Source of the DNA: Eudromia elegans
Taxonomy: Eukaryota > Chordata > Aves > Tinamiformes > Tinamidae
DNA length: 64,000 nt
Direction of reading: 5' to 3'
NCBI GenBank assembly: GCA_003342815.1
Contig: PTEX01000013.1
Location: 2,157,118 to 2,221,117, forward strand
The translations under genes and the position numbers were made by a program. The notes under the pieces were generated by a model that did no database searches, was not told the DNA's origin, and saw only the letters and a list, made by a program, of their open reading frames with translations. Positions 22,811-36,900 of this stretch are shown here, piece by piece; positions within the stretch are counted from its first letter, which is position 1; every line of letters begins with the position of its first letter.

Positions 22811-24889
22811 ATTACTCACCCAAGGAATTTAATGCTGCCTGTAAAACCATCACGGCCATCGGCCTAACATCATCGCGCCGCCACCACCGATCCTGGCTAT
22901 CTCATTAACTTATATGGTCAGCTCTGCAGCTGCCCCGGTTCCCTGCTGTAAAACAATCCCTCCTCTGTGAGAAGCTGTGGAATTTCCCTTATCGATGGTT
23001 CAAATGGCTCCTGCTTGTAAACCTCTTACTGAGATGCTCCTCGATAGGGTTTCTGCTGTAGGGGCAGGGGGAGGGGAGCCCAGGGTGGTCATTTCTGCCT
23101 GTTATTTCAGTTCCAGCTGTTTACCCCCCTTGCCCAGGCGTCACGGGACCAGTCAGGTTTTCAATGCTGGTTCTTCAGGGGTTTTATCTCGGCCGCCGGC
23201 CCGTGGCTTGTGTTTCTAGGGAGCAGAGGGCCTCAGCTCGGCAGCGTGTGCAGGCCCCGCGCGGAGGAAGCCGGCTGGGTCTCCCTGTTTACACTGTCCG
23301 TGTCTCCCAGCCCCTTCCTGGGAAGGATTTGTCAAGCCTGGCTAGTTTTCACACTGGCCATTTGGTCTTTATCTCCGAGCCACACACCTGCTGTTCCTCC
23401 CATCTGGGTTATTGGGCCTTTGCAGTTTTTCTCATTAACTGCTGTTCGCTTCGAGGGCTTCTAGACTCAACCATCTTAGGCACTGGTTTTCCACCTCAGC
23501 AAAGAGCTTCTGAGGAGAAAACAGATCCCCTCTGGGAACAGACCTGATCTGACTTGATCTCCATTGAAATATTTCACCTTCGATCTTGCTTACACAGAGA
23601 TCTCGTCATGGTGAAGCGCTCGAGGAACTATGCAGTTTGGAGATGCTCCTGGCTGTGATTTCATGCTTTAACGTGACCAGTGATGGTTTTCATTTCTCTT
23701 GTATGGGATACTATACCATTAGCCTTAGGTGTTTTTCTAAGGGATGGATTTTGTTATCATAATCCATCCAGATGTGGCCTGTCAGGCATATGGCAGAAAG
23801 GGCACATCGGTGCCCGTGCTGGGTGCTCAGTCAGCTGCCCAGCCCTCCACAACTCTTTCAATGTCTTACATCCAGAGAGGGAGACCCAGACAGCTCCCCA
23901 GAGCAGCAATCCTCCGACTCACTAGTAATTCTAGGAAATTCAGGTGCCTCCTGACCCCAGTGTGCAGCTCCCAGGGTATCTGTGGAAACTTGCCTTTTCT
24001 CCTCCTGTTTAATGGAGTTACAGTTGCTGAGGGAATTGTGAAAGTTTTGGTTATTTTTTTTTCCTTTCGAGCTGTTGTTTGTAGAGAACCTGAGATACAT
24101 AAGGGCCTGAGGAGCTCCCTGTAGAAGATTTTAAATAGGTTATTTTATCTGGGTTTTAGCTGAAAAATGACTCAAGCCTGAAGCCCATGTACAGTGTAAA
24201 ATCTGACTCTCCAACTGTGCTTGATCATGATCTCCGGGAGTCCAAGGTCATATTTTCCTGCGAACCAAACCTCATTTAGAAACACTAAAAGGACTTTACA
24301 ACACTCGAATTGCAGTGCGACAACATTAGCACCGTTAGGTGATTGGAAGAACTGACTGGAGTTCATCCCAAGCCAAACTCCAAGCTTCTGGTATTGTCTC
24401 TCATTTAGACTGCCTTTAACCAGCTTTCCCTCTGGGAAGTGCCAAACCCTCCTTGGATTATCCGTTTTTTTGGCCGAGTCCAGGGGATGGGAGGTGACGG
24501 GCACGCGATGCGCGAAGCTCCCTGTGCCGTTCCTGGTTGTACTGCTGGAACAGACCTTCCCGATCCGGTTTTCTGGTACTTTGCGGCTCTCGGTATTTTG
24601 CACAAAGGAGCATTAATGTCAAAGATTCCGTACCCGTACCCTAGGTTCTCTGAACCAAAGGGCCCCTCCTTTCATTTTCCCCTGTAATTCCCACCTGTTT
24701 GCTGCTAATGCTCAGTTTGCTGGGAAATTTGTACATCTGCTAAAGGGTTAACAGGGCTGCACCCCCCTCTCCTGCACTAATTGCCAATCTTGGCGGTTTT
24801 GGGGTATTTTTTTTCCTTTTTTTTATAATAAAGGGTGTAAAGCGTTAATGTGCTGATACCCTTGCAGAGCAGAAGAGTCCCCAGCTCGA

Positions 24890-25090
24890 GCGGGGAGTGG
24901 AAAAGGGAAATAGCCCGACCAAGGCGTGCGGGAGCGAGAGAAGCCTCCGCTCGGCTGCGCTCCCCACCTGCCCGGGCAGAGGGGCCGCCGCGCGAGGGAG
25001 GAAGCGGGGGGTTGCGGATAACCAACAGTGCCCCACCGGGGGTGGCGGGGCAGCCCCACGCCTGGCCCCGCAGCCTGGCTGGGGAGGCGA
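24890..25090. other. Short CpG-rich patch
   Basis: About 200 bp of GC-rich sequence with frequent CpG (for example GGGCCGCCGCGCGAGG near 24980), set between a T-rich and an A-rich tract. Too short for a confident CpG-island call. Confidence 0.45.
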
Positions 25091-25234
25091 GCGCCAGGGG
25101 ATGGGGTTTTTTGTTAAACACAGAGCGATGTTTTTAACTGTTTTGGGGTTTTTTTTTTTCCACGTATATGGAAGGAACCTTGCGCTACAGGAAAATCCTT
25201 CTGAACAAAATGGCTGTGTCGGCTGACTATTTTT

Positions 25235-25267
25235 AAAAAAGAAAAAAAAAAAAGAAAAAAAGAAAAA
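25235..25267. repeat. A-rich simple repeat
   Basis: Runs of A broken by single Gs. No retrocopy body was recognised upstream of it. Confidence 0.9.
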
Positions 25268-28200
25268 CTGTTTCAAAAAGTTTTTAGTGTCAAAAGCATA
25301 AACACGAAAATCCTGACTTTTTCCAGTGTGTGTGGTGAGTGCTGTAACCCTGTCATTCAGTACCTCTCCTGACTTTTTCAGGGGTGTTTTCTCCCTGTTT
25401 TGTTTTCTGCTTGTCGATATTGTCTGTGTGGTCCTAAGGCTGGGGCAGTTTCCAACAATGTGTGTCTGTTGTCGGATTAAAAAAGATAGTAGTAGAGCTG
25501 AAAAAAAAAATGTGTTTTTAAAATATATAAAAATAAATTTCATCAAAAGGAATTCAAGTAAAGAACAACAAAGCCATGGCTCCTCCTCTCGGGATTGTAC
25601 GGAAAAGGATTTGTGGGCTCATAATTATAACCAGTTGCCTTTAACAGGCTTTTAAGGTCCAAGACAGCTTGGCCTCTTAGGAAATGCTACAAAGCCAGTA
25701 GTTTAAAGTCATGCTTTCCCAGTTTTATACTGTACCTGCTACACGTGTAATGCAGAAACGGGGGAAATGAAGCAGTGCTTTAGAAACCAGTCTTCTCTTT
25801 TTGTAACAGTTTTCTACACTGGTTGCCCCTTAAACTGAAACGTTGATGAAAACGGCCAAATACGTTTGGCCAAATTTTCACTCTTTTCTGCATCGCATCT
25901 GCAAACGCCGGGGACCTGTGCAAGCCCAGACTGCACAGTGCAGCGCTGAGCTGCGTGCGTGCCCATTTTAAGAGCTGTGTCTCTTCGTGTCCCATGTTGG
26001 TCACATACCCGCAGTTGGTTGCGTTGCATTAAGGGACTAGCGGCCGCCTCTGCTGTAGTTACATCAGGGACTGCACCCCTCGAAAGGAGCAACGGAAGGA
26101 GACCCTGTCACGCAGTCTGAACCAAAAGCCCACAGGAATCACTTCCCCTGTGATGCTAGGTAAAGAACTTCTTTAAATGAATGTATTTTTTATATCAGAT
26201 TCATCACATGCATTATGCAGTTTGAGTTTGGATCTTTGAAATCAAGTGCATCAGCTTTGCTTTTAAAATTTTTTACATTTCCACTCTAGGTGCTGAGTGC
26301 GGAGTGGGTTTTTCTTCAAAACTTTTTTTTTTTGTTTCCATTTGGAGACTGATGGAAATGGGATCTCCTTACCACCTGTAGGCAGTCTCATACGTTGTAC
26401 AACATGGTTGTCCGAAATCCGGATTAGGAGCCAGGCTTAAGCAGACGCTGCTCCTGTGACCTACCCGATCTGGCCAGCTGGCCGTGGGCACAGCCCAGGC
26501 CCCGTCCCAGCGACGTGACCACTCTTGGCCCTTCGCTGGGCAGTACTCGGGCACGGGTCTCTGCTCTGCTCCTGCTCAGAGGCGGTTGCACCGAGTCCTC
26601 ACTGAAATGCGTGTCATGGTATATCTGGGAAGGTTGCACCAGCAAATGCCTTCGTCTGCTCAGTCTGAAGGAGGATGAATCAAGTGGGACCATGAACAGG
26701 GGGATAGTTTCTGTGCTTGTCTAACGTGCTGCTCCGAGCCCACTGAAATAGTATATAGCCGTTTCCCTCCAAGCCAGTAAATGATGAGGGCCGCGCACCA
26801 GGTTCAGGTTTACAAGTTGCTTATGGGGGGCAATCTAGAGGATTGCCCTAGGGAGGAAGAAAAGAGATCTGGGAGGTGCTGCATCCCCTCTAGTGCCGTG
26901 GGCCCTTCATTTGCTCTGGAAGAGACGCGTTGCACTTTAGTGGAGGGGGAGCCAGGCTTTGAGTGTGGGATCTCGTGTACTTGAATTCCTTTTGGAAATC
27001 GCAGCAGCGGGAGACGTTGATGTCCGTGATGCGAGTGCGCACGCTGCCTTCAACTTGTATGTGTTTTATTGCTGGAGTCATGTTACTGACAGGATAATGA
27101 AACTGCAAAGAAAATGTGTTATATTCAACTTTGCCTTGATAATATAAACACTTTGTTCTTTTTTTTTTTTTCTTCTTTTTTTATTCACAGACTAAGTTCA
27201 TCAGGAAATTATAAAATTATTTAAAAACTCTGTGCTGCATCTTCCTTTCGGTGAGTTTCCGCGTGCCTCCCTCGGTGCCGCTCGCTGCTCGGGCAGGAGC
27301 GGAGGCACACGGTGGCCCTGGCCACAGCAGGGCCTCGGGCTCCAGGGTGTTGCCATCAGTTGGGATGGCCGTCGAGGGGGTATCAGCCACAGCGAGTGGT
27401 GGGCGACGTGCTTGGGCTGCCTGCGGGCGCCTCTCGAGTCACGGGAATGTCCTACTTGCTGCTGAAGCCTCGTGGGCCAGGTAAGTGCAGGCACAAACAG
27501 CCTGCTTGGAGCTCGCTGCCCCCGCGGTGTCCCTCGTTTTGGGATCGTGTCTCATGGAGTGATGTGTTTGGAAAGACTCGCTGTGCGAAGGCCTATGGCC
27601 AGCGTAGCCCATAGCGGGTTCCCTGTGAATGCAGGGTGCGAGTCCCGCTCCCGAGGCATCGGCTGCCGTAAAGAGGAGAGAGTTACAGCTTTGTCACAGC
27701 AAATGACCCGTGCCCCTCTGTGGCGCTGGAGGAAATGGATTGCACCCAGTGTCCAGGTTCCAGCTGCATTTGGAGCACACAGGAAATTGCCTCAGCAATG
27801 TCACTATAAAGTCTCCTTTTTCTGACATTTTTAGCGTTCTAAAGAGAATAGCGTTGCGACACTGGGGCTTGGTGAGGGAACAATGTCCATTGGAAACACG
27901 CTCCACCAGATTCTCTGCAGCTATCTCCAGACCCTGGGGAACGGGCTGCCCCCAAGTTGGAGCTCGTGCTTTTTAATGAATTTCTCCTTTAGAGCCCCCC
28001 TTTTTCTTTCTCCTTTTGTCTCTCTGAAGAGCAGCAACCATTTTCCCCTGGAATTTCTTGTGGCCATACCCTTTCTGCTTCCTATAGACTTGCCATTTCA
28101 GGGGATCCTTAAGGTACTTACTGCTTCTGTGGCAGGGACTTCTCACGCGACGAGAAAGAAGGCATCCGGATCGGAGTGCCCGCAAGTCCCTCTCCCTCTG

Positions 28201-31200
28201 GTAATTGGGTTTCAATCAGTTGGTCTTCAATCAAACCCATACAGCAGTGTGTGGAAAAGGAATCCATGGGGATTAAGGGTCTCCATAGCTTTGAAAGGAA
28301 GAGTCCATTGGCCTTTTGGTTCCCAGTCTGTTTTATGTTCACTTCAGCGTCGTTGGCTGAGAAGAGAATTCATGATTTCAGGCAGGCCAGGGTGTGCCTG
28401 GCTTTTACAGCGGAGTCCGGATCGGCTGAATGAAACCACATGCCACGTAAATTTAACCAGTTGCTGCTCGGGGGGATGTCTGCTGGGTGAAGGCGAGTGC
28501 CATTTCCAAGTGGCTCGTCCCTTGGCTACGCAGGGGCAAGTGGAGAGCAGGGACCACAGGCCCCATGGGCACGTGTGAGCGGAGCGGGGCCTCCAGCCCC
28601 ACCGCCTCTGTGGTCTGCAGCATCCCAATGCAAATTGTTTTTCAGCACTCTAGTAAGTATAACCGTGTCAGTCCTGCTTTGTGCAGGATAAAAACCTCCT
28701 CTAGCATAAAATGGGGTGTAGGTCTAACTTAGACCTCTCTGGGAACCCATGCTGAAATATCCGTGATCACCGGGAGCTGGGACATGTTCAGGCTCTCGTT
28801 TCCAGTGGGCCCTGCTATGTCTGTGCTACATGTGAGCCTCTTGCCTGCACCAACTGATGCTGTCGGGAGGCAGAAGATCTCCTGTGCAAGTCTAGCACTA
28901 CCAAAAACAGATCATAGGAGCTAATTCTCTGCGCTAATGAGGTGATCTGAATGTGCCTGGTGACCTATGGGCTGAGTCGAGGATACCAAGTAGCCGCTCT
29001 TACTATGGGGCTTCAGGGCACTTAGATATCCTGGTAAATGGCCAAAGTCCTGTTCCTTTTCCTATCTTAAAAAACCTACAGTCCAAAGAAAGAGAACATG
29101 CCCTGTCCAACTAAATATATTGTAATTGTGGACATTACAACAAAAATTACAAACAAAATTTTCTCATCAAGCAAGCAGAGCCCCATTTTGATGTCAATTC
29201 CTGAGTATTCCGATGGTCTGTTGTAGTTCCTAGGAGGAACAGCTGTGACCAACCTAGATATAGTGGCAAGGGTAACTCTGCAGCTGATCCTGCCATATGG
29301 GCCTTAAACCTGGATGCTTTGAGGAGTGTGTTGAGTAGCTTTTATCAAAGAAGTGCAACTGTGAAAGTTAGTCACTACGTGGATGAAACGCTTAGTCCTC
29401 TGCTGTGCAGCTGGCTTGCGTGAATGTGTCACTGATTTCGGTGGGAACGCTGCTGCCGGAATGTCTACGGAAGCAACCCTTGTGACAAGTCAAGCTAAAA
29501 ACATTCGGTTTCTTCATAGATTTAGAAAAAGGATGGGTTGCTGCTCTAGCTCAAAACCCCTCCTAGAAGGATTTTCTTTCAGTTTGAGTAAACCTTTCAT
29601 TTTCTGTAACGGTGGACAATTTTGGAGAACCACAAGTCTTTGAATTTACAGGCACGCTCTTAAGCTCTATTATATAATGCACGGAAACTGTTTTTAGCTT
29701 TGAACAGTATATCATCTTGTAGGGCAAAGTACTGAAGTGCAGGCATGCATATATATTGCTCTGTAGCTGTACATATCTGTGTGATAATATATATGTAGCT
29801 GTATATTAAAAAGTATGCTTAAAGAATACAAAGTTTGCAAATTCTAAGGTCTGCAAATCAGAAAATCTACATGACTTCATGCATAATAGGCCCATGATGC
29901 AATTTTCAGTGATGTATTTACATAACTATTTCTTGTTTGACCTTTCCTTCATTAAGTGTGCCAGATGAAATGATTTCTTCAGATCCGGAATTACACAGAT
30001 CCTAGTACTGCCTCATCCATGCCTTTCTCAAGACCACTGGTTTTCTGTTGCAAGCCTCTCGTTACTCTGATTCTATAAATTGTCCTTCACATTAGTGACC
30101 TTTTAGAAATCAGGAGGCTTACTCCAATAAAGCAGGAATAGCCCTGAAGAACTTCCATGTTTTCACAAGACATGAGCTCATATCTGCTTTAACATGTTTC
30201 TAAAACGAACCAGATCCTGACATTTAGGAAGCCCCAGACTTTGAATTCCACAGTTTGCAAGTGCCTGGAGCAGGGGATTTGGTCTGGCACAGCATATATA
30301 TCTATCATGCAGAGCTGAATTTTGGTTCACCTCTCCTATCTGTACATGTGTTCCTTTGTTTAGGTTGACTAGAACAGCCTTTTTACTCCTAGAAGATGTG
30401 CATGGAGCACCTATTTGAACACTTGGCTTGGTTTAGTTTTCCAAGTGCAGAAGTGCAATTTAATCTCCTCAGCCATACACCCACTCTTGCCCAAGCTTTC
30501 AGGTTGTCTCCTTCTAGTAGAGGTGTCTGACCCTTTCGTACTAGACATCTCCCAAGGAGGCTTAGGGCCACAGAGCACCTGCAGTTTAACAGAGCTTCTG
30601 AGCTTTCCTCTGCCTCTACCACGACACCTTCACTGAACAGAGAGCAGCACCGATTCACCTGTGGCTCCTGCAGTGGCTCCCAGGACATGCAGGAACTTCC
30701 CTGTGTGGCAATCTTTGAACTTCCCTTGCCCTCACCTACATCCAATGGTTTTGATCGTTGCAATCTTCACATAGCAAAAAAGAAGGGATCTTTTTTTTTC
30801 TCCTCAGATGGCTGAATATTAACTGTGATTGTAGAGTGCACCCAGCTTCCTAGGGAGAGAGAGACCTAGAAGGAGATGTAGCAGCAACGTGGTTGCTCCG
30901 CTCCTCCTTACTGTCTGCAAAATGCATCGCCTCCTGCAGGCTGGTCATTGCAGGCAGCAGCGCAAGTCTCCTGCAAAGTTCTGTATCAACTGCTGAGACT
31001 TTATCCTGGTAGATAAAGTGACTGAAATCTTACAGAGGTGACAAGTATCTGTACCCACTCACAGACTGCAGTTACTAATGTCTGCATGATACTATTGTCT
31101 CAGATATTTAATGACTTGGAGGACTGGGTGCAGGAGCAGTTAGGTTTGATTTCAGCACCTCATTATTTTGATCACCACGTGACTTCAATCATCAGTTCAT

Positions 31201-31856
31201 ACCAAAACACAGTTCAAGCTGGTATTTAGCATTAATATTTGGTATTGCATCTTTGGTGATGCTAGTCCCTAAGTTCTGAGAAAACAGATGCTGAGACTGT
31301 TAAGGATGTTTTGAACAAGTGCTGCTTTCGAGATTAGGGGTATGCCGGGGGGATGCCCTGATTTCCACAGGGAGCTCGGCGAGAGCAGCGGGGCTGCGGG
31401 AGCTGGGGGTGCCCTGCAGGCCCGCGGCGCCCGCGGGGCGAGGCGAGCTCGGCTCGGCCTGGGGAAGCGCCGCTCCTGGTGCACCTGGGCAAGGCGCATC
31501 CCTCACCACGGGCAAGATCAAACACGCAGGTGTAACGAACCTGCCACTTGTCCCGGGGCAGACAGCTTGCAACTTCAGCTGGGTGATAAATGTTAGACCT
31601 TCTTGGCAGCGCTTCCAGCAGAAGCTGAAAACACCATGATTTGCACCAGGGTCCATTAAAACTGCTCCTAATTTCTCCTTTTAGAGAGTGTAGCTTTGTG
31701 TTAGATGGGGATCTCTGTACGATTCTGACCAAAGAAGGCAGTTTGAGGCTGGCTTTGGCTGTGCTGTACAGTGCACACCCAAAGCAGATTGCTTTCATTG
31801 AAGGTTGGTGTGCAGTAAAAGGTGGGAGTTAGATCACTCGGTTTTCCTTTTCCAGA

Positions 31857-31887
31857 ATAAATAAATAAATAAAAACATAAAAAAAAT
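31857..31887. repeat. AAAT microsatellite
   Basis: About four AAAT units followed by an A-rich tail. Confidence 0.9.
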
Positions 31888-33934
31888 CCAGCAGAAATAT
31901 GCATATGTAGGATATCCTCTGTCCTAATTTTGGAGTTAAAACACACTTTAGCAGAGTGCAGATGAAGTGATAAGAAAGATATTAACTGATTCATGCCGAG
32001 AAGTTGGCTTTGTTCCCATGATGGTCTATTTGCTGCACCTAGCGTGACTGGCTCATATTCGTCTTGCTACAGACCTTTAGGGTTTACAAAGATGTAAAAC
32101 AAACCAGGAAGTCATCCCATGCATGGCAAGTCATGCTGATATCTTGATCCTCTACATAAAAGCAGGGCCTACAACAGAAGATTTTTAGGGGGAGGGAAAA
32201 AAAAGCCTCCGCTGAAGATGATAAATGACTGTGGTGAGGCCTTTCTGCTACGCGGCAAGAGAGACGAGCAGGACAATGGCAGCTGGCAGCTACTGCTTGG
32301 GCTGACATACTTGACTTAGATTTGCATTGGGCTGAGAACATGCACAACTGCCAATGACTTAAGCTCAGCTAACGCGCAGCAATTTGTTAAGCGGTAGTAA
32401 CTCAATTGCCCGCATTGTCTGTTCGAATGACACACTAACAAAAGGCTTTAAGGCGGGTGCTTCCAATATTTCACTGCTGTCAACTTGCGGGCTGTCTCAG
32501 GATGCAGCACCCGTTTGTGTCTTCTTTAAGGTCAAAGCTGTTGAACAGGAGGGGATGGCTGGTTGCTCCTGGTGGCCTGCATGGTTATCAGGTGGGTATG
32601 ACCAACGGAAGAACCGCTTCCCTAGGCCAAATGGTTATGCTGAGACGGAAGCAATGAGAACTAGATTAAATCTCTTGGTCCACTCCAGCTTTTGCAAACT
32701 TTGTCATGCCTATTTCTAACCATATACTAGTGCAAGATCCCCATTTCTCCTTCCCAGTGAGAAGTGCAAATTATCAATGAGAGTGGATAAAAGAAACTAT
32801 TTTCCCTTGGTTCATTCAGGCCAGCATTCCAAATCCTCCATCACAAGGATGCCCTTCTTACCTGTGTCTTCTGAAGGGCCGTCTCATGTTGACTTGGCAG
32901 TAACACAACCCCTTGAATCCAGAACAGAGATGCTGCTGGATCCGGTGCGAGAGAGCTGTGACAGCCTGGAGTCTGCCTGAGGAAGGAGCGAAACTAAGGT
33001 TTGCCAAGCTTAGTTTAACCACGTCCACAGCCTTCGTGTGGCTCCTCATGGGGCTGTAGGGATGGGCATTTTGCCGCACAGCAGATGCCAGAGATGAAAT
33101 GCACTTAGTGCAACGTTAGTCCTTACAGCATGCCACAGCCTGAGATCAACCAAAGGCAGGGTTTTTGCTTCAAGGGTGAAGGGCTGATCTTCCTCCTTAC
33201 ATTTGAAGGCTCTAATTTGCTCCCATTGTTAGTGGCGGAAGCGATGACTCTTGAAAACAACAGCAGTAATGCAATTATTTATGTGCAGCTGACAGAAGAG
33301 TAGATCAAAGCTATCTATGGAGTTGCAGACAAATATCACCATGGATGACCCAAAGGCGTCCTTTGTGTGAGGCGACAGCATGGAGCATGACTTCATTTGA
33401 AAACCAGCCTTAGATCCATACAGCAAAGTCATCCAGGCTAATGCTGACCCAGAGCTTTGCTTTGCCTTTGCCTACAACGGGACAGTGACAGAGGTTAGAG
33501 ACGGTGACGCCAGCTTTCCCTGTTTTTGTTTTTCTGGCCAGAGCCCTTATTCAGCACAATGGTATCGCTTGGGCTCATCATTATGTGCGCAATCTTAAGA
33601 TGATATCGCGGCAAGTTCGGACGTGACGGAGACCTTTGAGTTGTGTCGCTGCGGGGTGTGTTACAACCTGGCACTGCACGACCTGGGTGCAATGGATTAT
33701 TTGGGAACTTCTGTAAACGTGTGATAAGTCAGTGAAACTGCACTCACTCCACAGGCAACTCAAAGCCAGGCCTGAGCAGGCTCCTGCCCTTCTGGGTGTC
33801 TGTGAGCACTGCCCGTCCTCGCAGCAATGCTGACACCATTAATAATTAACATCTTCTCCACCAGGAAAAGCCAAGGAGATTTAAGAAAAGATAGACAGCA
33901 AATCAACAGAAGAAGAAATGGAAGGTCGGCTCCT

Positions 33935-33978
33935 CCCTTGCCTTCCATAGAGCCTTCCCTTGCCTTCCATAGAGCTTT
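33935..33978. repeat. Tandem duplication of 22 bp
   Basis: Two adjacent copies, at 33935 and 33957, of a unit containing CCCTTGCCTTCCATAGAGC, differing at the end of the unit. A small local slippage product. Confidence 0.9.
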
Positions 33979-34079
33979 CTCCACCCATACCATTTGCAAT
34001 TCAGGTCTCTCTCTAGAGATACTGTTGTTGCATAGACTATAGCTGCCGTGTCTTGGGAAGGTTCGTGTAGCTCAATGAC

Positions 34080-34101
34080 AAAAAACAAACAAACAAAAAA
34101 A
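34080..34101. repeat. AAAC-type simple repeat
   Basis: A-rich run with spaced Cs. Confidence 0.85.
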
Positions 34102-35789
34102 TGTGATTATTCTAAACCCCAAGTTTTATGTACTCACTAAATATCAGCAGAAATATGCGGGTCCCTGCATCTCACATAAGCTCATGCGCTCTGCATAGAC
34201 CTCAGTGCACAGGTTTTTCATACTACTATAAAATGGATTATATACAAGCCAAATCTTGAAAGGGGTTGAACATAGCATTGCATTTGATAATCCTGGGCTC
34301 TTTGAAAAGCAGCCCCTGAAGCCCGATGACAGAGAGGGCCTCCCCATCAGCTTTTACGAGGAGATTCCAGCTCTCATTGCTGGGGAGAAAACAAGAAAAA
34401 CGCAGCTTGCGTGAGCACTTCATTGCTCAGAAACAAGAGTCAAATCCCTAGGAAAAGAAAAAGAAAATAAAAGGAAAAGAAGCAAAAAAATCTTCTGTGT
34501 GTGAATGTGCATATCACAAAGCACGAAGCGGCTTTCTGTTTTTTCTTTTAGTATTATTTTTATTGCTGGTGTCTGTAATTACAATGCCAGGATCTGTAGA
34601 AGCCTTTAGTGATTTTGGCTGCATCACCTTGGGTGCCATGAACTTGTGTGAATGGCATCTGTCCTGCAAAACCTGAAATACCAATGTCTCAAAGTAAAAA
34701 TTCAGAGTCTTGACTTTCTTAAGGATTTTCAGTGCAGAAAATAAGGAACAGGTATGCAATTGAATATACATTATATACAGGAATTCTGTAAGTCTTTAAG
34801 CTTATCTTCACAAGAGGTCATGATGGCAATCCGGGCTAGACCCATATTGGTTTATGTCTTCAGTTGCTTTTCGCACACAGACACATGCACACAGAGACAC
34901 TTGCACACGTTGCTTTCCTGAACAAGCCCTTGAAATGTGCCAAGGCCTCCTGTGCCTCGGGACCGTTGGTGGCTCCATACAGCCCCTCGCCTGGCATCCC
35001 AGTACTCAGGCTGTCTCCAACGCAGCATCCGAGTGCCGTAGCAGAGAGCTACCTGCTGCCATGTGGGAGCTCCTGCTTCCTATCTTGCAGCTGTGACGGT
35101 GCAGGCGTTGTTAGAGTTTTCCTCTCTGCTACTTGGTGTGCTACATGCTGCTGTTTGTGCAAGCCAGCACATTATCCTTACTGCATGTGTTTGTTTAGAA
35201 GCTGTGTTCTCCAAGAAACGTGTTGATATTCCCTTTGGCGTGTGCTGTGAAGGTGAGTCTATTAAACAAAGGTGTTTGTCATCAAAGAACACCTCAGAGC
35301 CTGCAAAACACGCTGGTTTCTGTTGCAGGGCCCTGCTGTCACCCGCCTGGCGTTCAGAGTGCCTTGCGTGCGGCCAGGGCAGGCACTGGTGACCCCATGC
35401 TAAGCCTCGCTCGTGCTCTCCAGCTCAGCCTCGGGCACCATGGGACCCACAAGTAAACGCTGAATGCGTGCTGGGAGGGAAACAGGAGCACGCTGGGCGG
35501 CCCCGGTTTCCGCCTTCCAAGCTTGGCCTGCAGTGGGGCTAGCCAAGAGGATGGTCCCTTTTACCCGGTCTCCGAGCCTTGGGCCCACCCGCTCTGCAGT
35601 GTCCCTAGGAAAGCTGGGTGCAACATGCAAACGGAGGGCTTTTTTATTTTCTCCCTTTGTCTGAAGTTACTCTAGCTATTAGTTCTAATCCAAATGACCA
35701 ATAGGAGGACGATCTTCTTCCACCTTCCAGTGCGGGACCCAGCCAGCAGTGTCTCTCTCTTTCATGGTAGAAATTAGAGAAGGGCATTT

Positions 35790-36900
35790 GAGCCCATGAA
35801 GGCAGAAACTGCAGGTGGAGAAGCTGAGCAAGAGGAAGAAAGAAGAGCCGGGCGGGCAGAAAGGAGGAGAGTCGGAACAGAGACGTTGGACGGGAAGCGT
35901 GGAGCGGAGCGCACTGAGCTGGGGGAAATCTGCGCGGGTGCCCCAGGCGCCGTTTTGGGAAGGGGCCATGGCCGATACGGCGCAAGGAGCACGGCTTGGC
36001 ACGTGTCTTGTTCTGGCTGAGCGGCCGCGGGCCACGGGCCGCAGCCATGGGGATGTCTCTTGTCACAGCCACGGGGCCATCTCTCGCACATGGCCGGCAG
36101 CACCCCGCATGCCCGAACCCCTGGGGATTGAGGGCTGCTCGGGGACGTCTTCCTGCCAGAGCAGCGGGTGACTCGCGTCGCTGTTGCGGGGAGCGGTGGT
36201 GCAGGGAGGGAGCGGGCAGGGCGGCAGCTCCGGTGCTGCTGAGCCTGCGGGCCCGCACGCAGGGCAGGAACGCGGCTCTCCCCGCACCCTCGCCCCGGGC
36301 GTGGCTCCAGGTGCCCCACGTCGGGCCCAGGCCGCACGCGGGAGCTGCGCCTGCCTCTGCTCTGTATGCCCACGGCCAGCACGGGGCTGCGGCGCCGCCT
36401 CCGCACACCCACGCGCATGCATGAGGATGCTTTGCAAGGGACGTGCAGCTCCTCGCCCCACCATGGAGGCCGGGCTGGGCACCCAGGCCTCGGCAGCGGG
36501 GAGCAGAGGGGCACATTACCTCAGGGTCTGGCTACAGGGGGTCCGCGTGGCTGCTGGGGCTCACTGGGCACCCACCACCCCACAGCCCATGTCATGGCGC
36601 GGGCCAGGAGGGCCGTTCCTGCCTAACCAGGGGCCTGTCTAATGATACACCAGGCGGCACAAATCCTGCCCACGGGCCCGGCCTCGCTGCCGCGTTACGC
36701 GGGGCGGCCCACGGGACCGTAACCCCCTGGGGACCCCTCCAGCACGTGGCTGAGGCGAGGAAAGGCCAGAACGCCCGGGCTGCGGCCGCAGCATTGCTGC
36801 AGGTGGGCACGAGGCCCCGCACCCGCCGGAGCCCCGGTCTGGCTCCTGCCTCGTCCCGGCGGGGCGCCCCAGAGCCCCCGACGGAGTTTACTCGGTGATG
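35790..36900. promoter_or_regulatory. Long CpG-rich block (candidate CpG island)
   Basis: About 1.1 kb of GC-rich sequence with frequent CpGs, densest from about 35860 to 36420 and again at 36660-36890. Both strands carry long open frames at once (minus 35644-36516 and 35774-36514, plus 36184-36642 and others). This is the usual result of high GC, and none reads like a conserved protein. It may be a promoter region for an unidentified transcript. No splice donor or core promoter element was clear enough to set a direction. Confidence 0.5.

Larger units (their letters stand above)
22811..35789. other. Non-coding stretch, no supported gene
   Basis: Read on both strands. There are many short ORFs but none with consistent splice sites, a recognisable domain or protein-like composition. 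Contents include the GC-rich patch at 24890-25090, A-rich tract at 25235-25267, GC-rich patches near 27240-27470 and 31360-31500, an AAAT-type microsatellite at 31857-31887, a 22-bp tandem duplication at 33935-33978 and an AAAC-type run at 34080-34101. Confidence 0.6.

Noticed and set aside
31100-31200. ATATTTAATGACTTGGAGGA, reminiscent of the IFINDL-type RT motif region of CR1
   Set aside because: The match is limited to about seven residues and the flanks do not follow CR1.
35644-36516. Minus-strand open frame of 290 codons
   Set aside because: Lies in a CpG-rich block with other long frames on both strands. Composition is Arg/Ala/Pro/Gly-driven and no domain or splice context is visible.
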